The notes: generated by a model not told the origin, from the letters alone. Shown: positions 34,467 through 43,624, counted from the stretch's first letter. The stretch: DNA of 64,000 nucleotides from Glycocaulis sp050485565 (GCF_050485565.1 NZ_JBJHBQ010000010.1:1-64000); one strand, 5' to 3'. Numbers and translations are program-made.

Positions 34467-37400
34467 CTAGAACCGGGTGCGCAGACCAAAGATGAGTGCG
34501 TCCACGTCACGGATCCGGTTGCTACCTGCACGGGTCTCATAGGCCAGTGACAGATCGATCCCGTTGTCCAGACGCGCAATTGCGCCGACCGAGATTTCAA
34601 ACCAGTCGCTTTCGGCATCCACACCGGTACCCAGGATAAGGCCCTGCGTGCCGGGCGTTCCGGCAAAATCACCCGCAATGGTTTCGCTCTCATCGCTGAG
34701 CCGGTTGGCGTAGCCAATATAGGCACGCGGTTCGAGCGTGAAACGGGCATTGTTCACGATAAGCCCGGCATCCAGCCCTACGCGAGCCGTTGTGAAGCTG
34801 TCCGAATAGCTCGACAGATCAAAAGCGGCAGGCGAACCGGTCACGCTGCCCGAATCAACCTCGACACGGTGCCAGGTAATGCTCGCCATCGGCGTCGCAC
34901 GCAGAGCGCCATTGGTCACGGTGTAGCCAATCTGACCCGTCAGATCATAGCTGCTGGCGCTCAGAGTGCCGGTAACCGGCAAAACGAGTCCGCCAATAGC
35001 CACATCGCGCCGGGCACGCGAGCTGTGATCGCCATAGCTCGCTGCGAGCAGACCTTGCAGTCTCTCGCCCCGATAGGCGGCATAGCCGGTGAGCTGGACA
35101 CTCTCCACCCGGCTATTGGCGGCACCACCGCCGGCCAGGGCCTGATCGCTTTCCGACGTGGCAAAACCGATGGCCGCGCCGAAGCGCCAGCCATGGCTCC
35201 GGCCATAATCGATACCGGCCATTGCGAACCCGCCTTCGATATCGGCATTGGCCGAGCTGGCCGTGGTCGGAGCCGAGGCGTCTACAAGGCCCGCCGTGAA
35301 GAACACCTCAAACCCGTTGCCAAGATCATGCACATCCGGCTGGCCGCCTGCATCGGCAGCGCGGGCGGCCTCGGCCAGCGACATGCCGCCCATGCCTGCG
35401 CCCGTTTCAGACCCCATCAGGCTGAACATGGCCTGGTTGCCGCCAGGCGTGCCACCGCCCGCTCCCGCGCCCTGAAGCATACGGCCGCGCAGGGCACCGG
35501 CCAGCAGATCGCCATGGCTTGTCAGCGTCCGGCGCAGCTGGAAGCCCTCATGTGGCACCAGATTCTCGAACGCATCCTCCAGCGGCCCGTTCGGCAACAG
35601 GTCCATCACCTGGAAGAGGGATGCCACCGGACCAGCCTGGGGATTATCGCGCAGCTGGTCGAAGCGCGCACCGAGGGTTGCCTGTGACGGATTGGTGAAG
35701 TTGGCGAAATCGCTGAAATCTTCAGCCAGAATCTGCAACTCGACCATGCCGTCCGAATAGACGGGTGAAAGGAACAGCACGCCGGGCAGATCGATCATTC
35801 CGTCGAACTCACCAGCGCGATCACCCGAATATTCCAGCACAGTGCGCCGGTCGCCGCGGGTCGGAATGTAGCCGCCAACAGGATTGATGCCGGCAACACC
35901 GCCCAGTGCGACACTGCCATCAACCAGCAGCATATCGCTGCCCTCTGCCGACCAGTCGAAAATCAGTGCACCGGCGGCTGTCTGCACATAGTCGCCCAGA
36001 ATGACAAGCTCGCCGACCTCGCCCAGCGCGCCCGGGCTGACCATACCGGCCACGTTCCAGAAGGTGAGCGTGCTGATAATACCATCACCGTGCATCAGGC
36101 CGCCGGTCATCATGACCTCACGGGCAAGCAGAAGACCATCAATCCGGGATTGCCCGGCGCTCTGGTCGAAAGCGATGAGGGTGGAGAAGACATTCTCCTC
36201 GGGCAGAACGAAGCCTGCATTGGCGCCGGTGAGGCGAAGCCGGTCGATCTCGACATTCATATCGACCGTCGTCGTGCCGCTGGCGCTCAGCGTCACATCG
36301 TAGAAGCGTGCAACATCACCGGTGATCGCCCCGGCAAACGTACCGAAAAGACCATAGGAATTGTTCGGAACGAAATCGGAGCTGCCAATGGCAAAGCCGG
36401 AGACCGGCGGGTCGGTTTCCGCCGCCTGAGCCTGCCCGTCTGATTCAGCAACGCTGATCACCGTCGATGGCGTCTGGCCGCCGTGAAGCTCCTCATCGTC
36501 AATCCGGCCAATATTGTCGGCCGGGAGGAAGCCGCCCACGCGCGGCTCCTGGGCGCTGCTATCAATGACCTGCACGCCGGCGGTCATTTGCGCCGGACCG
36601 TAGCTCATCCCGCCAGCGCCGAGTTCGACGACACTGTCTACACTGCGCGTGCTGCTGCCCGAAGACGCGGCACTGGATGCGGCGCTTTCAGCCGCGCTTG
36701 ACGCGCCATAGTCCGGCGAATTGTCGAACAGGTCACCATCGCGGTAGCCCTCGGCCGTGGTGTCGAAAATGGTCCCGAATAGCGGGCCTTCCAGGGCCAG
36801 CCCGTCTTCCGGTGTCTCCGGGGCATCAGCCCACATGCCGTTGACGAGATTGCCTTGCGCATCGACGACGAAATAGGACGGGTCCATCGCCCGCGTCCAG
36901 CGGCTGGCATCCGACCAGTCACCGTCTCCTGCTGCCGCGGTCGCGTAGACATACGGGTTCTGCTCGGCAATCCAGTTCTGATAGAGGAAGAGCGGATTGT
37001 AGTAAGACACGTCGGCGTAAAGGGTGTTGGCAGGCGAAAACAGGCCCGCAACCCAGCCGCCCGACAGAACGCTGGTGACAAGCTGCTGGCCGTCCATTTC
37101 GACGAAAAGCCCGCTTCCCGAATCCCCGCCCAGCGTACCGGCTTCCTGCTCGGTCGCATCGCCCGGGAACCAGTCGATCTGATTATTCACCGAGATCAGC
37201 TGATTGAAGTCCCAGGTCAGACCGTCCGACCAGGGCGGCGTATCGCAGAGAAGATCGTCCGGTCCGAAAATGCCCGGATTGCCTGACGGACCGGCACGGT
37301 AGCAATCACTTGCATCACGATCGGGCCTGTCAAAATCGATATGGTAGAGCAGCTGGTCGCCGGACGGGCCAAAAAAGCCCGCCAATCCCGGTACAGCCAA

Positions 37401-38078
37401 TGACGCGCCGATGAAGTCCATCTGGCTGAACAGGCCGTTGAGCATGTTCGTGCCGGCGCGGCGCTTGCCGTCAATACCCACATTGACGCCCGAGCCTATA
37501 CCCGTGCCGCCATAACCGACCATGGAGACGGGCATGTCCTCGGTGATCGGTGAGAACAGCATGCCGTAGGTCGGCAACCCGATCGCCGGTGTGTCCAGCG
37601 TGGCCAGCGCCACGTCCCCGCCCGGGAAATCGAACTCGCCGTCCAGGCCGAAGGGCGCCTGGACCTGAAGCACGTTGTAGAAGGCCAGATCTGGATTGGA
37701 CAACCAGTCGCCCGTTGCCAGACCGCGATCGGTCCAGTCAAAATAGCCGGGCAGTGAATCAACCTGAAAGCCGAAACCGATGGGGATGCCGCCCTGCTCC
37801 CCGCCATACAGCATCTCATTGTATCCATCGACGCAGTGCGCAGCCCAGACGACCGTCCGCGGGTTGATGAGCTGACCGGTGCACACGAAAGTGCCCAGCG
37901 GCGTACGGTTCCACATCATGCCGACGCCGGCCCACACATTGTCTGTATCGACCGCCCCATCGACGCCGATATCATCGCGGATGGGCAGGGCGTTGGCCGT
38001 ACTGCCAATCGCCACCGCGAGCACGAGGGCGGAGGCCGCCGTTCCGAGTGATGCCTTCAGATTCATTTTCCGGTGCAT
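34467..38078 (-). CDS. Autotransporter with trypsin-like serine protease passenger
   Basis: A 1203-residue type V secretion protein. Signal peptide to about residue 30. The S1 protease domain (about 45-375) has a catalytic triad readable as H81 (WAAHC), D155 (GGDVALATL) and S320 (TLGGDSGSGLF). A Ser/Ala-rich linker precedes the beta-helical passenger region (about 560-820). The C-terminal barrel domain (about 920-1203) has alternating strands and the terminal aromatic of LIFGLRTRF required by BamA. The protease would be displayed on or released from the cell surface. The ATG at 38078 has AAGGGGA six bases upstream. Substrate unknown. Flanking small secreted proteins may control it. Confidence 0.93.
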   Translation of the reverse strand: MHRKMNLKASLGTAASALVLAVAIGSTANALPIRDDIGVDGAVDTDNVWAGVGMMWNRTPLGTFVCTGQLINPRTVVWAAHCVDGYNEMLYGGEQGGIPIGFGFQVDSLPGYFDWTDRGLATGDWLSNPDLAFYNVLQVQAPFGLDGEFDFPGGDVALATLDTPAIGLPTYGMLFSPITEDMPVSMVGYGGTGIGSGVNVGIDGKRRAGTNMLNGLFSQMDFIGASLAVPGLAGFFGPSGDQLLYHIDFDRPDRDASDCYRAGPSGNPGIFGPDDLLCDTPPWSDGLTWDFNQLISVNNQIDWFPGDATEQEAGTLGGDSGSGLFVEMDGQQLVTSVLSGGWVAGLFSPANTLYADVSYYNPLFLYQNWIAEQNPYVYATAAAGDGDWSDASRWTRAMDPSYFVVDAQGNLVNGMWADAPETPEDGLALEGPLFGTIFDTTAEGYRDGDLFDNSPDYGASSAAESAASSAASSGSSTRSVDSVVELGAGGMSYGPAQMTAGVQVIDSSAQEPRVGGFLPADNIGRIDDEELHGGQTPSTVISVAESDGQAQAAETDPPVSGFAIGSSDFVPNNSYGLFGTFAGAITGDVARFYDVTLSASGTTTVDMNVEIDRLRLTGANAGFVLPEENVFSTLIAFDQSAGQSRIDGLLLAREVMMTGGLMHGDGIISTLTFWNVAGMVSPGALGEVGELVILGDYVQTAAGALIFDWSAEGSDMLLVDGSVALGGVAGINPVGGYIPTRGDRRTVLEYSGDRAGEFDGMIDLPGVLFLSPVYSDGMVELQILAEDFSDFANFTNPSQATLGARFDQLRDNPQAGPVASLFQVMDLLPNGPLEDAFENLVPHEGFQLRRTLTSHGDLLAGALRGRMLQGAGAGGGTPGGNQAMFSLMGSETGAGMGGMSLAEAARAADAGGQPDVHDLGNGFEVFFTAGLVDASAPTTASSANADIEGGFAMAGIDYGRSHGWRFGAAIGFATSESDQALAGGGAANSRVESVQLTGYAAYRGERLQGLLAASYGDHSSRARRDVAIGGLVLPVTGTLSASSYDLTGQIGYTVTNGALRATPMASITWHRVEVDSGSVTGSPAAFDLSSYSDSFTTARVGLDAGLIVNNARFTLEPRAYIGYANRLSDESETIAGDFAGTPGTQGLILGTGVDAESDWFEISVGAIARLDNGIDLSLAYETRAGSNRIRDVDALIFGLRTRF

Positions 38079-38172
38079 GATGTTTCCCCTTCAAACCGTT
38101 ATAATCTTCGGGACGGTAATTCATCTGCCGTCCGCACGAGACTTCAATTTTTCGGTGACGAAGCTTAGACTG

Positions 38173-38187
38173 CTAACGAAAAGTTAA
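38173..38187. promoter_or_regulatory. CtrA-like site, one mismatch
   Basis: CTAA-N7-TTAA (38173-38176 and 38184-38187) differs by one base from the CtrA consensus TTAA-N7-TTAA. It lies in the AT-rich divergent region between the autotransporter and lipoprotein genes. Low-complexity AT sequence can give this by chance. Confidence 0.25.
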
Positions 38188-38207
38188 TCAATTATCGCAG
38201 GACCGTG

Positions 38208-38696
38208 ATGCGAACGAAGCGATCATTTTGGCAGAAATGCGACAAATTTGCCGCACTCGCTCTGATTGCACTTGCTGCGTGCGAGAGCCGTTCAGATGAG
38301 GGCGATGGACGTGATTTTGGCCCGTCCCGGCTGCTGGAAGAGGATATTCGCACGCCGGACAACCGGGCCGGAGCAGAACTGGCAACACTCACCGGCCGGC
38401 CCCTGAGCCCGACGCAGGAGCGCCTGGCCGGTGGATGGCGGCTTCAGGGGAGCGATATCTGCTCCGTCGAGTTTCATTCCGGCGGCGGCCTGACTGTCGC
38501 GGATGACTGCCCGGCCGCCCTGAGCGGAGCGGTGTTGTGGGCAGTTCACGAGGACAGGCCATACCAGATCCAGCTCCTCGACCAGCAGCGGGCAGCGGTC
38601 TGGCGCGGGGGGCTGATGGCTGAGGATGAACTTTCCGGCCGTCTTGCTGTTGGCACGCGCATCGACTTTGTCAGGGCAAGGCCCGCAGAGCACTAG
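38208..38696 (+). CDS. Lipoprotein resembling Inh-type protease inhibitor
   Basis: A 162-residue lipoprotein: signal MRTKRSFWQKCDKFAALALIALAAC, with lipobox ALAAC and Cys at about residue 25. The mature C-terminal half, LAGGWRLQGSDICSVEF..DDCPAAL..VLWAVHEDRPYQIQLLDQQ..VWRG, has the W-x-L, C..C, W and L-x-D spacing of the AprI/Inh metalloprotease-inhibitor fold; this is an eye match only. It is divergent from the autotransporter protease gene, with 129 bases of shared upstream DNA. Anchoring a protease inhibitor at the membrane would protect the periplasm during export; that is inference. Confidence 0.6.
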   Translation: MRTKRSFWQKCDKFAALALIALAACESRSDEGDGRDFGPSRLLEEDIRTPDNRAGAELATLTGRPLSPTQERLAGGWRLQGSDICSVEFHSGGGLTVADDCPAALSGAVLWAVHEDRPYQIQLLDQQRAAVWRGGLMAEDELSGRLAVGTRIDFVRARPAEH

Positions 38697-38795
38697 AGCA
38701 GCCCTGTCTCGACATGTCCTGGGGACGGCGTTATGCCTCGGCCGGAACTGCGTCAGCACTCGGCGCACTCCGTTCGAATCCCTGGGAGACCCTCC

Positions 38796-40295
38796 ATGAC
38801 GCGCGAAATCCCGCATTTCATCAAAGGCCGGCACGAAGCTGGCGCCTCTGACCGCTTCGGCGATGTGTTCGATCCGAGCGCTGGCGAGGTGCAGGCGCGC
38901 GTGCCGCTGGCAACGAAAGCCGAGCTGGCGGCCGCTGTGGAGATCGCACGGGACGCGCAGATCGGCTGGGCGGCAACCAATCCGCAGCGCCGCGCCCGCG
39001 TCATGTTCCGCTTCAAGGCTCTGGTTGAAGAGAATATGGACGATCTCGCTCGCCTGCTGGCGTCCGAGCACGGTAAGGTGGTCGCTGACGCCAAGGGCGA
39101 CATCCAGCGCGGGCTGGAAGTGGTCGAATTTGCCTGCGGCGTGCCTCACCTCCTCAAGGGTGAGTACACCGAAGGGGCCGGCCCCGGCATTGATGTCTAT
39201 TCCATGCGCCAGCCTCTGGGCGTGGTCGCAGGGATCACCCCGTTCAACTTCCCGGCCATGATCCCGATGTGGATGTTTGGCGTCGCCATCGCGTGCGGCA
39301 ATGCCTTCATCCTCAAACCCTCCGAGCGCGACCCGTCCGTGCCGCTGCGCCTTGCCGAGCTGATGCAAGAAGCCGGTCTGCCCGATGGCGTGCTGAACGT
39401 CGTCCATGGCGACAAGGAAGTCGTCGATGCGCTTCTGGAGCACCCCGACGTCAAGGCCGTCAGCTTCGTCGGCTCGTCCGACATCGCCCAGTACGTCTAT
39501 GTGAAGGGCGCGGAAAACGGCAAGCGCGTGCAGGCCATGGGCGGCGCGAAAAACCATGGCATCGTCATGCCCGACGCGGACATGGATCAGGTCGTCAAGG
39601 ACCTCGTTGGCTCCGCCTTCGGCTCGGCTGGCGAGCGCTGCATGGCGCTGCCTGTGGCTGTTCCGGTGGGCGAGGACACCGCCAACAAGCTGATCGAGGC
39701 GCTGATCCCGGAAATCGAGAAACTCACCCCCGGCCACTCGCTGGACCCGGACGCCATTTATGGTCCGGTCGTGACTGCCGCCCACAAGGCTCGCATCGAA
39801 AGCTATATCGAGATGGGCGTGAAAGAGGGCGCAGAGCTTCTGATCGATGGGCGCGGCTTCGAGTTGCAGGGCCATGAGAAGGGCTTCTTTGTCGGCCCCT
39901 CGCTCTTCGACCGCGTGCGCCCGGACATGCGCTCCTATCAGGAGGAAATCTTCGGCCCGGTCCTGCAGATCGTGCGCGCAAAAGACCTGGAAGAAGCCGC
40001 ACGCCTGCCCAGCGAACACCAGTACGGTAATGGCGTTGCCATCTTCACCCGTAATGGCCTGGCTGCGCGCGAGTTTGCCGCCAAGGTGAATGTCGGCATG
40101 GTCGGCATCAATGTGCCGATCCCGGTGCCGGTTGCCTACCACACCTTCGGGGGCTGGAAGCGCTCGGCCTTCGGCGATTCCAACCAGCACGGCATGGAAG
40201 GGGTGCGCTTCTTCACCAAGATCAAGACCGTCACCCAGCGCTGGCCCACCGGCGAGGTTACTGACCAGTCCTTCATCATCCCCACCATGGGGTAG
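38796..40295 (+). CDS. mmsA: Methylmalonate-semialdehyde dehydrogenase (CoA-acylating)
   Basis: A 499-residue aldehyde dehydrogenase of the MmsA type, converting methylmalonate semialdehyde to propionyl-CoA in valine/inositol catabolism. Seen: N-terminal HFIKGRHEAG, GITPFNFPAMIPMWMFGVAI, FVGSSDIAQYVYVKGAENGKR (in two parts around residue 230), the ALDH cysteine in GSAGERCMALP (about residue 285) and the C-terminal KRSAFGDSNQHGMEGVRFFTKIKTV read in segments. The ATG at 38796 is preceded by GGGAGA. No bkd or ivd genes are nearby. Confidence 0.95.
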   Translation: MTREIPHFIKGRHEAGASDRFGDVFDPSAGEVQARVPLATKAELAAAVEIARDAQIGWAATNPQRRARVMFRFKALVEENMDDLARLLASEHGKVVADAKGDIQRGLEVVEFACGVPHLLKGEYTEGAGPGIDVYSMRQPLGVVAGITPFNFPAMIPMWMFGVAIACGNAFILKPSERDPSVPLRLAELMQEAGLPDGVLNVVHGDKEVVDALLEHPDVKAVSFVGSSDIAQYVYVKGAENGKRVQAMGGAKNHGIVMPDADMDQVVKDLVGSAFGSAGERCMALPVAVPVGEDTANKLIEALIPEIEKLTPGHSLDPDAIYGPVVTAAHKARIESYIEMGVKEGAELLIDGRGFELQGHEKGFFVGPSLFDRVRPDMRSYQEEIFGPVLQIVRAKDLEEAARLPSEHQYGNGVAIFTRNGLAAREFAAKVNVGMVGINVPIPVPVAYHTFGGWKRSAFGDSNQHGMEGVRFFTKIKTVTQRWPTGEVTDQSFIIPTMG

Positions 40296-40330
40296 GGTGA
40301 CCGCGTCAGAACCGTGCTATCACTGCGCAT

Positions 40331-40648
40331 ATGGACACAGTGCTCGCCATACCCACGCTGAACGATGCCCGCGCCCGCCTGATGGCGGGGCGGGACAGCT
40401 TGCGTGCACTTGGCGTTACCGCGATCACCCTCTTCGGCTCGATAGCTAGCGGCAAGGCCCACGCCGCCAGCGATGTGGATGTCGTCATCGAGACGGCGGA
40501 GGAGAGCTTTGGCTATGACGCGCTCATTGCGGTGGCCGAGCGTCTGGAAGACATCTTCCTGCGCGATGTGGACGTGATCCACATACGCTCCCTCTCGCCG
40601 GAACTCAAGCAAGAGGTGGCGATGACAGGTGTGAGGGTCGTGTTGTGA
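40331..40648 (+). CDS. mntA: MNT-domain nucleotidyltransferase (MntA-type antitoxin)
   Basis: A 105-residue minimal nucleotidyltransferase. The catalytic signature GSX10DXD is exact: G36-S37, ten residues, D48-V-D50, in TLFGSIASGKAHAASDVDVV, with a third candidate acid in FLRDVDVIHI. In the characterised MntA-HepT system this enzyme silences the HEPN toxin by adding AMP to a tyrosine. It overlaps the downstream HEPN gene by four bases (GTGA), the usual order. The NTase active site looks intact. Confidence 0.87.
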   Translation: MDTVLAIPTLNDARARLMAGRDSLRALGVTAITLFGSIASGKAHAASDVDVVIETAEESFGYDALIAVAERLEDIFLRDVDVIHIRSLSPELKQEVAMTGVRVVL

Positions 40649-40986
40649 GGGCCCAGATACGCAAACGCCTGTCAGACGCGCTCACCGAAGCGCGCTTTGC
40701 GCATGAGCTTGTCGCTGAGCGGGACGCTGACGTGATTGCGAATGACCCTGTCGCCCGCCGCGCACTTGAACGCGCCTGTGAGATTGTCGGTGAAGCCCTT
40801 CGCGCAGCCATTGAAAGCGAGCCGGGTATAGTGGTGGACTACCCGGACATCCCGTGGAAGAAGGCCATTGGGCTGCGCACCCGTCTCGCCAATGCCTATG
40901 ACAGGGTCGATATCGCTTTCCTCATCGATGCCGCCAGAAACGCGTTTCCGGACCTGATCGCGAAGCTGGAGAAGGCGCTCAGCTAA
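40645..40986 (+). CDS. hepT: HEPN-domain protein (HepT-like), RNase motif degenerate
   Basis: A 113-residue helical HEPN (DUF86) protein: IRKRLSDALTEARFAHELV, ARRALERACEIVGEALRAA and GLRTRLANAYDRVD. In active HepT the last block is R-x4-H-x-Y. Here it reads R78-TRLA-N83-A-Y85, so asparagine replaces the catalytic histidine while the arginine and the tyrosine target of AMPylation remain. It may therefore be a weak or dead RNase, or work differently. The start is GTG, coupled to mntA. Its stop overlaps the stop of the convergent CopG-type gene. Confidence 0.8.
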   Translation: MRAQIRKRLSDALTEARFAHELVAERDADVIANDPVARRALERACEIVGEALRAAIESEPGIVVDYPDIPWKKAIGLRTRLANAYDRVDIAFLIDAARNAFPDLIAKLEKALS

Positions 40987-41276
40987 CCCTGCTCCGCTTT
41001 CTCCGGCGCAGTATCGGCCTTTTCCGCGAGCCATGCCTTGATCAGGGACTGGTAGGGCATGTCGCGCTTGTTGGCGGCGATCTTGATACGCTCAAGAAGC
41101 GCGACCGGCAGGCGCAGGGAGATGGAGGCCGAGCTTGGCTTGAGCGCGGGCATACGCACGCGTTCGGCCTTGCTCCAGTCCACATGGTCAGCGGAGTCGT
41201 TTGCCTCCCACCAGACGCGTTCTTCGGCTTCGCTCGCAAAGACCGGCGGCTTTTTATCCTTCGCGCTCATACACAT
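40983..41276 (-). CDS. CopG-family antitoxin-like protein (orphan)
   Basis: A 97-residue protein: FASEAEERVWWEANDSADHVDWSKAE in its middle (in two blocks), then a ribbon-helix-helix segment SASISLRLPVALLERIKIAANKRDMPYQSLIKAWL. This is the CopG_antitoxin layout found beside BrnT-like or RelE-like toxins. No toxin gene lies next to it on the same strand, since upstream is only 116 bases to the S9 peptidase gene end. AAGGAG precedes the start; ATG 41270 is an alternative. It may be an autoregulator left from a TA pair, or act on an unlinked toxin. Confidence 0.78.
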   Translation of the reverse strand: MCMSAKDKKPPVFASEAEERVWWEANDSADHVDWSKAERVRMPALKPSSASISLRLPVALLERIKIAANKRDMPYQSLIKAWLAEKADTAPEKAEQG

Positions 41277-41331
41277 CCCTCTCCTTGCGGCTCATGTCTC
41301 TTGCCGACAGTAGATTACTCCACAATCGCAC

Positions 41332-41361
41332 AAAAAACCCCGCCGGAGCACTCCGGCGGGG
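41332..41361 (-). terminator. Terminator of the S9 peptidase gene
   Basis: An 11-bp perfect stem CCCCGCCGGAG (41338-41348) / CTCCGGCGGGG (41351-41361) with a two-base top. On the minus strand it is followed by six T residues (A-tract 41332-41337), 31 bases after the peptidase stop. Confidence 0.88.
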
Positions 41362-41392
41362 CTTTCAATTTCAGGCGCAGGCTTGAAAGCGC

Positions 41393-43624
41393 CTATTCCT
41401 CACCATCCATCAGATTCTGCATCAGGAAAGTGTATTCCAGCGCCAGCCGGTTGGCTGTTTCGCGCAGGTTTGCCGCCGCCGAGTGGCCGCCCTCCATGTT
41501 CTCGTAATAGAGCATGTCGAGGCCGAGCGCGTCGGTCAGATAGGCAAGCTTCCTCGCATGGGCGGGATGCACCCGGTCATCCTTGGTCGAGGTCAGAAGA
41601 AAGAGCGGCGGGTACTCCCGGTCCGGGTCCACATTGTGCAGCGGGGAGATGGAGCGCAGGAAGGCCCGCTCGTCCGGGTTTTCGTCCGGGAAGCCGTATT
41701 CGGCCTGCCAGCTGGCCCCCGCCAGCATGGTGTGGAAGCGCATCATGTCCAGCAGCGGCACCTGGCTGATGACCGCGCCAAAGAGATCCGGACGCTGGGT
41801 GTACATGACACCCGTCAGCAGCCCGCCATTGGAGCCGCCTACCACGCCCAGCTGGCCCGGTGTGGTGATACCGTCGGCAATCAGTGCCTCCGAGACCGCA
41901 ATCAGATCGTCATAGATGCGCTGGCGATTGGTGGTCAGGCCCGCCTGGTGCCAGGCCGGGCCGAACTCGCCCCCGCCACGGATATTGGCCAGCACATAGG
42001 TGCCGCCATTTTCCAGCCAGAGCCGGCCCATCGTACCCGAATAGGACGGGTTCAGGCTGACCTGGAAGCCGCCATAGGCGTAGAGCAGGGTTGGCCCGGG
42101 CTGCGCGCCTGAGCGCTCAGGGTTGTGGATGATGAAATAGGGAATGCGTGTGCCGTCGCGGCTCACCGCTTCGCGCTGCTCCACTTCCAGCCCGGTGGTA
42201 TCAAACCAGGCCGGCATGGACTTGGCGGGCGAAAGCGAAGTGGCATCCGCGCTGACCCGGTAGAGCGTGTTCGGCGTCAGATAACCCTGCGCCGAGACGA
42301 AGGCGAGATCGGACTGGTCATCGGCCGTGGTGATGGAGACCGAGGTGTTCTCCGGCGTCTCCACCTGGCGGCGCTGCCAGCCATTTTCATCACGGGCAAA
42401 GACCCACAATCCCCCGACGACATTCTCGTCGATCACGGCCAGCAAATGGTTCGCCGTAGCGGCAAACCCGCCGACCGACTGGCGCTCGCCGGGTACGAAC
42501 ACCGTCTCGATGGCGGGCAGTTCGCCGGTTGCGGCCAGCTGCGACATGGAGAGCGAAAGCACCGCGCCCTGGGGGTAGGTTTCGCCGCCTTCCACGGGCG
42601 TCCAGTCTTCCTCGATGGAGAAGACCAGCTGGTCGCCAAACAGGGCTTGCGGGCTGACCCGGCGCGGCAGGGTGAGGCGGATCGGCTCGCCTTGCGCATT
42701 GTCCGGCAGCAGCCAGTACACGCTCTCAAAGAAGGTCTCGGCCTGCGTGGCCAGAAGATAGAACGTGCCGTCGGCCTGCTGGAAGCGGGCCGGCCACACG
42801 CCGACATCACTGGCGGCACCGGTGAAGACCACTTGCGCCTCTTCTATCGGCGTGCCCCGCGTCCAGCGCTTGACCACGAACGGATAGCCGGAGGTCGTGG
42901 TTTCAGCCGGATCGAGCGCGGTGGCGATCAGCAGCGTGTCTTCATCGATCCAGGCGGTCGTGCCCTTGGTCGGCGGAACAACAAAGCCATCCTCGACAAA
43001 GCTGCGGCTCTCCATATCCCATTCGCGGATATGGGCCGCATCCGACCCGCCATCGGAAAGCGTCAGCATGCAATGGCGATAATCCGGTGCCAGGCAGGAC
43101 GAGCCACGCCACACCCAGTTGCGCCCTTCTTCGTCGGCCAGCGCATCGAGATCGAGCACGACATCCCATTCAGGGTTCGCCGTCTCATAGCTTTCCAGCG
43201 TGGTGCGCCGCCACAGACCGTGCGTGTTCTGTGCGTCCTGCCAGAAATTCCACAGCTCGCCGCCGCGCACCGTCACAAACGGGATGCGGTCTGTGCTTTC
43301 GAGCACTTCCAGCGCCCGGTCATAGTGCTGCTGATAGCGCGGATCGGCCTGCAGATGGCCCAGCGAGCGCTCGTTCTGCGCCCGGGCAAAGGCAAGGGCT
43401 TCCTCGCCCTCCACCTCTTCCAGCCACAGCAATTCTTCCGAGCCGGACTGGATGGCCGCGTTCAGCGCGCGCGCTTCGGCGTCCACGCCCGCCCGCTCCT
43501 CGCTCTGGCTGTGGGATGAGGCTGCCGTTTCGTTCACAGTGACATCTCCGTTTCCGGCAGGATCACAGGCGGCCAGCAATAGCGCCGGGCCTGCAACCAT
43601 CAGGGCCGCTTTATGCATCGTCAT
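41393..43624 (-). CDS. Prolyl-oligopeptidase family (S9A) lipoprotein
   Basis: A 743-residue exported serine peptidase. The N-terminus MTMHKAALMVAGPALLLAAC is a lipoprotein signal, with Cys at about residue 20. A beta-propeller domain (about 90-470) precedes the alpha/beta-hydrolase domain, with the triad S598 in VVGGSNGGLL, Asp near 682 in TKDDRVHP and His 714 in EGGHSAA. It cleaves proline-containing peptides at the outer face of a membrane. ATG 43624 is preferred over longer forms because it starts the signal peptide and has AAGGGGGA upstream. Single gene with its own terminator. Confidence 0.93.
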   Translation of the reverse strand: MTMHKAALMVAGPALLLAACDPAGNGDVTVNETAASSHSQSEERAGVDAEARALNAAIQSGSEELLWLEEVEGEEALAFARAQNERSLGHLQADPRYQQHYDRALEVLESTDRIPFVTVRGGELWNFWQDAQNTHGLWRRTTLESYETANPEWDVVLDLDALADEEGRNWVWRGSSCLAPDYRHCMLTLSDGGSDAAHIREWDMESRSFVEDGFVVPPTKGTTAWIDEDTLLIATALDPAETTTSGYPFVVKRWTRGTPIEEAQVVFTGAASDVGVWPARFQQADGTFYLLATQAETFFESVYWLLPDNAQGEPIRLTLPRRVSPQALFGDQLVFSIEEDWTPVEGGETYPQGAVLSLSMSQLAATGELPAIETVFVPGERQSVGGFAATANHLLAVIDENVVGGLWVFARDENGWQRRQVETPENTSVSITTADDQSDLAFVSAQGYLTPNTLYRVSADATSLSPAKSMPAWFDTTGLEVEQREAVSRDGTRIPYFIIHNPERSGAQPGPTLLYAYGGFQVSLNPSYSGTMGRLWLENGGTYVLANIRGGGEFGPAWHQAGLTTNRQRIYDDLIAVSEALIADGITTPGQLGVVGGSNGGLLTGVMYTQRPDLFGAVISQVPLLDMMRFHTMLAGASWQAEYGFPDENPDERAFLRSISPLHNVDPDREYPPLFLLTSTKDDRVHPAHARKLAYLTDALGLDMLYYENMEGGHSAAANLRETANRLALEYTFLMQNLMDGEE

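Noticed and set aside
38292..40190. Very long minus-strand open frame opposite mmsA
   Set aside because: A high-GC antisense shadow of the clearly identified mmsA and lipoprotein genes.
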